The position numbers and the translations under genes are program-made. From the NCBI GenBank assembly GCA_964593065.1, contig CAZQGO010000002.1, positions 113,253 through 177,252 on the forward strand: a DNA stretch of 64,000 bases. The letters are read 5' to 3'. The notes beneath the pieces were generated by a model. The model was not told the origin of the DNA. It saw nothing but the letters and a program-made list of their open reading frames with translations, and ran no database searches. Position 1 is the first letter of the stretch, and the number at the start of each line of letters is the position of its first letter. Positions 60,001 through 64,000 of the stretch are shown piece after piece. This stretch comes from CAZQGO01 sp964593065. GTDB taxonomy: Bacteria; Oederibacteriota; JAAXVQ01.

Positions 60001-62525
60001 TTGATGTCTCCGGTCCAGCGGCGTCCTCCCAATTGGAAATTGTCCATCCAGGCCCGGAACAAAAACGGGCCGCGGGCGCCTCCCTGGTCCGTCTCCAGGG
60101 AGGCGTTGAACTTGCCCGCAGGCTGGAGCAACTCCAGGGATTTGACCCACAGACGCCGGCCGGTGGAGGTGAATAGGAGTTTTCCGGTCTCCGCCGTCAC
60201 GCCCCGGAAGCGCAGACCCGTAAAGCGGATATCCCCCTTGGTCTGCAGGTTGCGCCAGCTGCCGGCCGCCTCGATCCGGCCCTGCAGCAGCCCCTGGACC
60301 GTCCCGGGCGCACGGTAGCCGGCCAGGGCCGTCAGGACCTCCAAGGCGGCGTGGCGCAGATCCAGGGCTCCGCGAAAAAAAAACGGGGACGAGAGGACCA
60401 CCACGCCGGTTAGGGCGATGCGCCCCCGGTCCACGGAAATATTGTGCAGGCGGAGCACGTTCCCCACGGCTTCAATCTCCCCGGAGGCATCCACCGTACG
60501 GCCCGCCAGAGTCAGGACGCGGGCGGAGGAGAAGCGGCCGGAAAAAAGCGGCTGGGCCAGGGACCCGCTGATGCGGCCGTCAAGGCTTACGGTCCCGTTG
60601 AGATGCTTGAGGTAGCCGGAGAGTACGGGCATGGCCGCCAGAGGCAGATTGCGCGCCCGCACCTGGCCGAGCAGATGGCCGGGCGCGGCGTGGGTGATTT
60701 CCCCCCAGGCGCCGGCCAACTCCTGTCCGTTGTGAAAAAGCCCCAGGTCTTCGACCATCCAGGCCTGCGGCGTGCGGCTGAGACGGGCGCGCAACTGCGC
60801 CCCCGCCAGCGAGCCCACGTCGGCCCGGGCCAGCAGGCTCAAGGCGTCCCGGTTGTAGCGGAGGGTGCCGTCGAATCGTTTCAGGTCCAGGTCACCGGCC
60901 CGCAAGCGCTCGGAACGGATTTCCCCGAAGACGGCCGGCCGCTCCAGCTCGCCCTGCAGCCGCAGGGCGGCCTGGATTTTTCCGCTGAGGCGGCTGAGAT
61001 GAAACAGGGACCCGATATCCTCCAGCGCCACGTTCTTGGCCTCGGCCGAGAAGTCCAGCTGGGGCGAGGCGTTTTCCGCGGACGGCATCTGGATGCTGCC
61101 CTTCCCCTCCACCCACCCCCGCGCGACCACGCCCCGCGCCAGCAGCAGCCGCAGCGTTCCCCGGGCATAATGCACGATGCTCTCAAACTTGCGGATGCGC
61201 ATGTTGGCGATCTTGCCCCGGTCCATGCGCAGCGTCCCGGTGACTTCCACCTCCGGCAGCTGGCCCTTGACCAAGATGGCGGCCGTGCCCGTCCCCTCGG
61301 TTTTCAGCTGCGCGAAGGCGGGAACCGCCTCGGTCAGATCCAAGAGCTTGAGGCGGTCATCGTGCAGGCGGAAGTTGATGCGCGGATTCCGCAGGTGTTC
61401 GATGTTCCCCTGCCCGGCCCAGGCGGTCTTGCCCAGCAGGACCTGCAGGTTCTTGATGGCCAGGCGGTCGTTGTCCAGCAGGGCGACCGCGAACAGGCCG
61501 TGCAGGGGCGTTTCCAGCAGCGTGGTCTGGAGGGAAAGATCCTCCAGCACCAGCTTGCCCTGCAGGTCCACGCCCGGCAGCAGGTCCCCGTCCCGGGAGT
61601 CGCGGGTCACCAGGGTGAACTCCATGTCGGCCTTGCCGTCCCTGACCTCCAAAAACGGCGAGGGCCGGGCCACGCGCTCGAAAGGCCGCAACTCGACTTG
61701 CCTGGCGGTCACTCCCAAGTGAAATCCGCCGTCCAGGAGGTTGAAATACCCCGAGGCCTTGACGTTCTGACCCCGCTCGCGGGGCGTGCGGCCGGAGAGG
61801 AAAAGCCTGGCGTTGGCCGGATCCTTCAAATTGAAAATACCGCGGAGGTTCTGAATGCTCGCGGAATGCTTCTGGTCCGTCAGGCGCAGCTCGCCGCCGT
61901 ACAGAACGATTTTGATCGGGGGGATTCCGGGCAAAAGCGCCGGTCCCGCGGCGGGACCCGGGGCCGGCGCCTTCGCCCAGGAGATGAGATTGGGGCCGAT
62001 CCACTTGCCCTCGGGCTGCTTCTCGAAGCGCAGCAAAGGGCGGATGAGCTGGATTTCCCGCAGGCTGTCCGCCAGCGGGGCCTTGCGCACCAGGAGGTCC
62101 CAGAGCGAGTACCTCACCACGACGCGCTCGATGGTGATATCCAGGGAAGTGGCGTCCGCGCCCGGGGGCGACAGTTTGACGTCCCGCAGGACCACCCGGT
62201 CGAATATCCCGCCTTCCAGCCGCCCGATGGTCACGGGCCGGTTGAGGGCCCTGGTCAATTCGCTTTCCAACTGGGGTTTGAAGCGGTTGGCCACGGCCCC
62301 GCTGGAGGACAAAACCCACAAGCCTCCCACCAACAGGACCGCGCTCCCGAGGATCACCAGCAAACCGAGCCAGGGGTGGCGGGGCTGCTGGACCGCTGCG
62401 GCCGGCAGACGCAGGTGCCGGGACCGGCGGGCGGCCGGGGCCCGGGCCGTGACCGGTTGGCCGCTGGGCCCGGAAGCCTTATGCCGGGAGCGGTGGCGCC
62501 GGCCTGGTTTTTTTGCCAAAGTCAT
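57042..62525 (-). CDS. tamB: TamB-like (AsmA/DUF490 family) inner-membrane-anchored envelope protein
   Basis: An 1827-residue protein with a basic N-terminal tail, one transmembrane helix (LLVILGSAVLLVGGLWVL) and an AsmA-like opening (ALNRPVTIGRLEGGIFDRVVLRDVKL), followed by a long repetitive beta-groove region. The C-terminal DUF490 domain (from about 1500) includes DFTLDPSEESAVVFRGREKP and LTQAQIMSLLTLGEDYSSW. TamB-type proteins form a periplasmic bridge for lipid transport and act with Omp85 proteins. Location ahead of bamA agrees. The basic 60-residue cytoplasmic tail is longer than usual. Confidence 0.9.
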   Translation of the reverse strand: MTLAKKPGRRHRSRHKASGPSGQPVTARAPAARRSRHLRLPAAAVQQPRHPWLGLLVILGSAVLLVGGLWVLSSSGAVANRFKPQLESELTRALNRPVTIGRLEGGIFDRVVLRDVKLSPPGADATSLDITIERVVVRYSLWDLLVRKAPLADSLREIQLIRPLLRFEKQPEGKWIGPNLISWAKAPAPGPAAGPALLPGIPPIKIVLYGGELRLTDQKHSASIQNLRGIFNLKDPANARLFLSGRTPRERGQNVKASGYFNLLDGGFHLGVTARQVELRPFERVARPSPFLEVRDGKADMEFTLVTRDSRDGDLLPGVDLQGKLVLEDLSLQTTLLETPLHGLFAVALLDNDRLAIKNLQVLLGKTAWAGQGNIEHLRNPRINFRLHDDRLKLLDLTEAVPAFAQLKTEGTGTAAILVKGQLPEVEVTGTLRMDRGKIANMRIRKFESIVHYARGTLRLLLARGVVARGWVEGKGSIQMPSAENASPQLDFSAEAKNVALEDIGSLFHLSRLSGKIQAALRLQGELERPAVFGEIRSERLRAGDLDLKRFDGTLRYNRDALSLLARADVGSLAGAQLRARLSRTPQAWMVEDLGLFHNGQELAGAWGEITHAAPGHLLGQVRARNLPLAAMPVLSGYLKHLNGTVSLDGRISGSLAQPLFSGRFSSARVLTLAGRTVDASGEIEAVGNVLRLHNISVDRGRIALTGVVVLSSPFFFRGALDLRHAALEVLTALAGYRAPGTVQGLLQGRIEAAGSWRNLQTKGDIRFTGLRFRGVTAETGKLLFTSTGRRLWVKSLELLQPAGKFNASLETDQGGARGPFLFRAWMDNFQLGGRRWTGDIKLDGSHAAREESRYDLRLRGDNLQVDRRALPPLDGNLSFGWEQKLLNLIQVSWGEQMALSGQVRLGGKPQGELQLLLQDTTLEPWRLVFFPHREKTADLFSGLLKLTFAGERARADVHLKAGTGDVSGQVDFDLAERGLRRYSGQARLERFSTRVLLGFLTDQPPPVAAGGTASGSVRWAGNAKQVTQFDGETRLDDFHLGEWRFSTLSLAWKKNGARWELLKLEGVQPDGKLRASEGYLQPQDQGLLQVGANLQADHFHFVNRFFTGHFSVAGTLLPKPHDLQLQVASPDFTLNRNLFGDFRVRLRYRGQDLAIHTSPDRPVQIAAELQLPPGGAVLFKHLDIFDDSQHYISGHGRVDGTGTSDLLVTVKGVGADLIARCLNWPQPWTGVVSGSLHYQDPEKVPHYRMNVKIENGSVLGLGFDAVAGTLLIDHDWLYFLSPEGTAAGNDAGASVLRSEGRYTLWISGKIPLPQTPRSAEAMHGAEMDLNVKMPAGDFSYITFIPYFSKAAGKSSLDLKIRGTLEYPSLNGRVRVQAGTLFSRLYTPRIQDFYADLEFKDNALFIRRLDGKVEDGRLVVRSGSRAPWAAMFRRFEPDDLNLVLESQGGRLRLDTTPDFEFVSAWLKLNATLTGTYHDPVFGGTLELEDGQFTYPPRALSDFSRNLKGGNMRYQALKVVTGKNFWFYNDMVKAQIVPGNSVVFNGGQSDFSAEGRVTFSKGTLTYLDADFTLDPSEESAVVFRGREKPRLQALAQTVIRDVELKDEGRQREATIYMRARGELGQIKVDLYSEPTLTQAQIMSLLTLGEDYSSWSQPELEQKFQSAGARILGKYAGNLLGREIERGLKKIAPVDVVGIRLGGVEKLAGSIVSGAGNTLDAAAGGGEPTGTSLLQNTQIDLGKYLTDDLYLNYRATLKDRGLENGGLAWQSLLGVEYNLSPSRKLKFYKNFDKDSNQEFFWGIEGRSEFKGWSPQDLEGNSGGASATPE

Positions 62526-62527
62526 GC

Positions 62528-64000
62528 TCAGCGCGCCTCGACTTTCACCTCGAATTCGACGGACTCATTCCCGCGCCGGGTCTCCACGGCGCCTCCCGGC
62601 TTGATATCCCCGGTGAGCATGCGCTCCGCGATGGGATCTTCCAGGTAGCGCTGCACGGCCCGTTTGAGCGGACGCGCGCCCATCTGCGGTGAATAGCCCT
62701 TCTCGATCAGAAAGTCCTTGACCTCGGGCGTCACTACCAGCGAGATTTCCTTCTCCTTCAGACGCTCCCGGAGGGTTCCCACCACCAGTTCGACGATGTC
62801 CTCCAGGTGCTTGCGTTCCAGGTTGTGAAAGACGATGACCTCGTCCACCCGGTTTAAAAACTCCGGGTTGAAGAGGTTCTTCACCTCGCCCATGACCTTG
62901 TCCCGCATGGTCTTGTGGGCGCCTTCGGAGGACGCGGGCTGGAAACCCACGGCCGCGCCCTTGTCGATCATGCGCGCGCCCAGGTTGCTGGTCATGATGA
63001 TCACGGTGTTTTTAAAATCCACCACCCGTCCGTTGTTGTCGGTCAGGCGCCCATCCTCCAGGATCTGCAGCAGGATGTTGAACACGTCCGGATGGGCCTT
63101 TTCGATCTCGTCGAAGAGGATCACGGAGTAGGGATTGCGCCGGACTTTTTCGGTCAGTTGCCCGCCCTCGTCGTGCCCGATGTAGCCCGGAGGCGCGCCG
63201 ACCAAGCGGGAGACGGCGAATTTCTCCATGTATTCGGACATGTCGATGCGGATCAGCGTGGTCTCGTCCTCGAACAGGAAGGCGGCCAGCGCGCGGGCCA
63301 TTTCGGTCTTGCCCACGCCCGTCGGTCCCAGGAAGATGAAGGAGCCGATGGGGCGCTTGGGGTCCGCCACGCCGGCGCGCGAGCGCCGAATGGCGCGCGA
63401 AATGGCGCTGATGGCCTCCTCCTGGCCGACGATGCGCTTGTGCAGGTCGGTCTCCATGCGCAGCAGCTTGGCCGATTCCTTTTCCTCGAGCTTGAAGATG
63501 GGCACGCCCGTCCACTTGCTGATGACCCAGGCGATATCCTCCGCCGTGACGTTGATGACGTTCTGGTTCCGGGTTTTCTCCCACTGCCGCTTTTTCTCCT
63601 CTTTTTTCTGGCGCAGGTCCTTGATCACGTCGCGCAGGTGGGCGGCCCGTTCGAATTCCTGCGCCTTGATGGCGGCTTCCTTCTCCTTGGTCACCTGCTC
63701 GACCTCGGTCTCCACTTCCTTCAGGTCCGGCGGCACGATGGTCGAGGACAGGCGGGCGCGGGCCCCGGCCTCGTCCACCACGTCGATGGCCTTGTCCGGC
63801 AGCAGCCGGCCCGAGATGTACCGGTCCGAGAGCCGGGCGGCGGCCACCAGGGCGTCGTCCGTGAAGTGCACGCGGTGGTGCGCCTCGTAGCGGTCGCGCA
63901 GGCCCTTCAGGATCTGGATGGTCTCGTCGACGCTCGGCGCCTCCACCTTGATCGCCTGGAAGCGGCGCTCCAGGGCGCCGTCCTTCTCGATGTATTTGCG
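62528..64000 (-). CDS. clpC: ClpC-type AAA+ unfoldase, 5' end beyond the window
   Basis: The last 490 residues of a Hsp100 protein; the frame is open to the right edge, starting RKYIEKDGALERRFQ, so the N domain and first Walker A are missing. A UVR-like motif in EKEAAIKAQEFERAAHLRD and the short middle domain indicate ClpC rather than ClpB. The second AAA+ module has Walker A GPTGVGKTEMA and Walker B VILFDEIEKAHPDV. The stop lies two bases ahead of tamB. It would feed ClpP, encoded in the window at 5.6 kb. Confidence 0.93.
   Translation of the reverse strand, partial: RKYIEKDGALERRFQAIKVEAPSVDETIQILKGLRDRYEAHHRVHFTDDALVAAARLSDRYISGRLLPDKAIDVVDEAGARARLSSTIVPPDLKEVETEVEQVTKEKEAAIKAQEFERAAHLRDVIKDLRQKKEEKKRQWEKTRNQNVINVTAEDIAWVISKWTGVPIFKLEEKESAKLLRMETDLHKRIVGQEEAISAISRAIRRSRAGVADPKRPIGSFIFLGPTGVGKTEMARALAAFLFEDETTLIRIDMSEYMEKFAVSRLVGAPPGYIGHDEGGQLTEKVRRNPYSVILFDEIEKAHPDVFNILLQILEDGRLTDNNGRVVDFKNTVIIMTSNLGARMIDKGAAVGFQPASSEGAHKTMRDKVMGEVKNLFNPEFLNRVDEVIVFHNLERKHLEDIVELVVGTLRERLKEKEISLVVTPEVKDFLIEKGYSPQMGARPLKRAVQRYLEDPIAERMLTGDIKPGGAVETRRGNESVEFEVKVEAR

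Overview
The window is a GC-rich, almost fully coding stretch of a Gram-negative bacterial chromosome. An outer membrane is shown by a complete early lipid A set (lpxA, lpxC-fabZ, lpxD, lpxI), bamA, skp, tamB and a TolC-like protein. A PorV-like protein, two secreted beta-propeller proteins with type IX-like C-terminal sorting domains, Ser/Thr/Pro linkers, and the LpxC-FabZ fusion point to an uncultivated lineage near the FCB group or a neighbouring candidate phylum. A HdrA-MvhDGA hydrogenase and a 2-hydroxyacyl-CoA-dehydratase-like protein point to an anaerobe. A run of exactly 100 N inside one gene shows that this is a scaffolded draft assembly. The phylum cannot be fixed from this sequence alone.

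Layout. 1-7.9 kb (minus): four tRNAs (His, Arg, Lys, Leu), then tig-clpP-clpX-lon-engB, an aminotransferase and the start of serA. 8-15.3 kb (minus): a Mut7-C RNase-like protein, a TolC-like protein with an RND pump but no adaptor gene, a cyclophilin-like protein and a membrane protein. 15.4-19.9 kb (minus): PorV-like protein, a large propeller protein, a GyrI-like protein and a LydA-holin-like protein. 19.87-21.47 kb: palindromes, tRNA-Arg(UCU), tRNA-Pro(UGG) and duplicated tRNA fragments joined to hairpin-rich inserts; this is the oddest DNA in the window. 22.2-31.7 kb (plus): one good promoter ahead of a chemoreceptor, hydrogenase protease, hdrA, mvhD, mvhG, mvhA and tusA-like gene, then a secreted propeller protein broken by the gap.

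31.7-45.8 kb (minus): a long run behind a strong promoter at 45.82-45.85 kb. It holds a PQQ-propeller lipoprotein, a membrane cyclase-like protein lacking key residues, a J-domain/TPR protein, an Hsp70 without its lid, a PilB/GspE-like ATPase lacking its Walker B glutamate, recJ, cimA, murI, queD, queE, an HgdB-like protein and rph. 45.9-49.6 kb: smc with its own promoter. 50-64 kb (minus): envelope biogenesis (clpC, tamB, bamA, skp, lpxD, lpxC-fabZ, lpxA, lpxI), with a strong promoter ahead of bamA.

Two regions deserve most attention: the hairpin inserts tied to duplicated fragments of two different tRNA genes (20.0-21.5 kb), and the run of reduced signalling/chaperone/ATPase proteins (38.8-45.8 kb), which may form one uncharacterised module.
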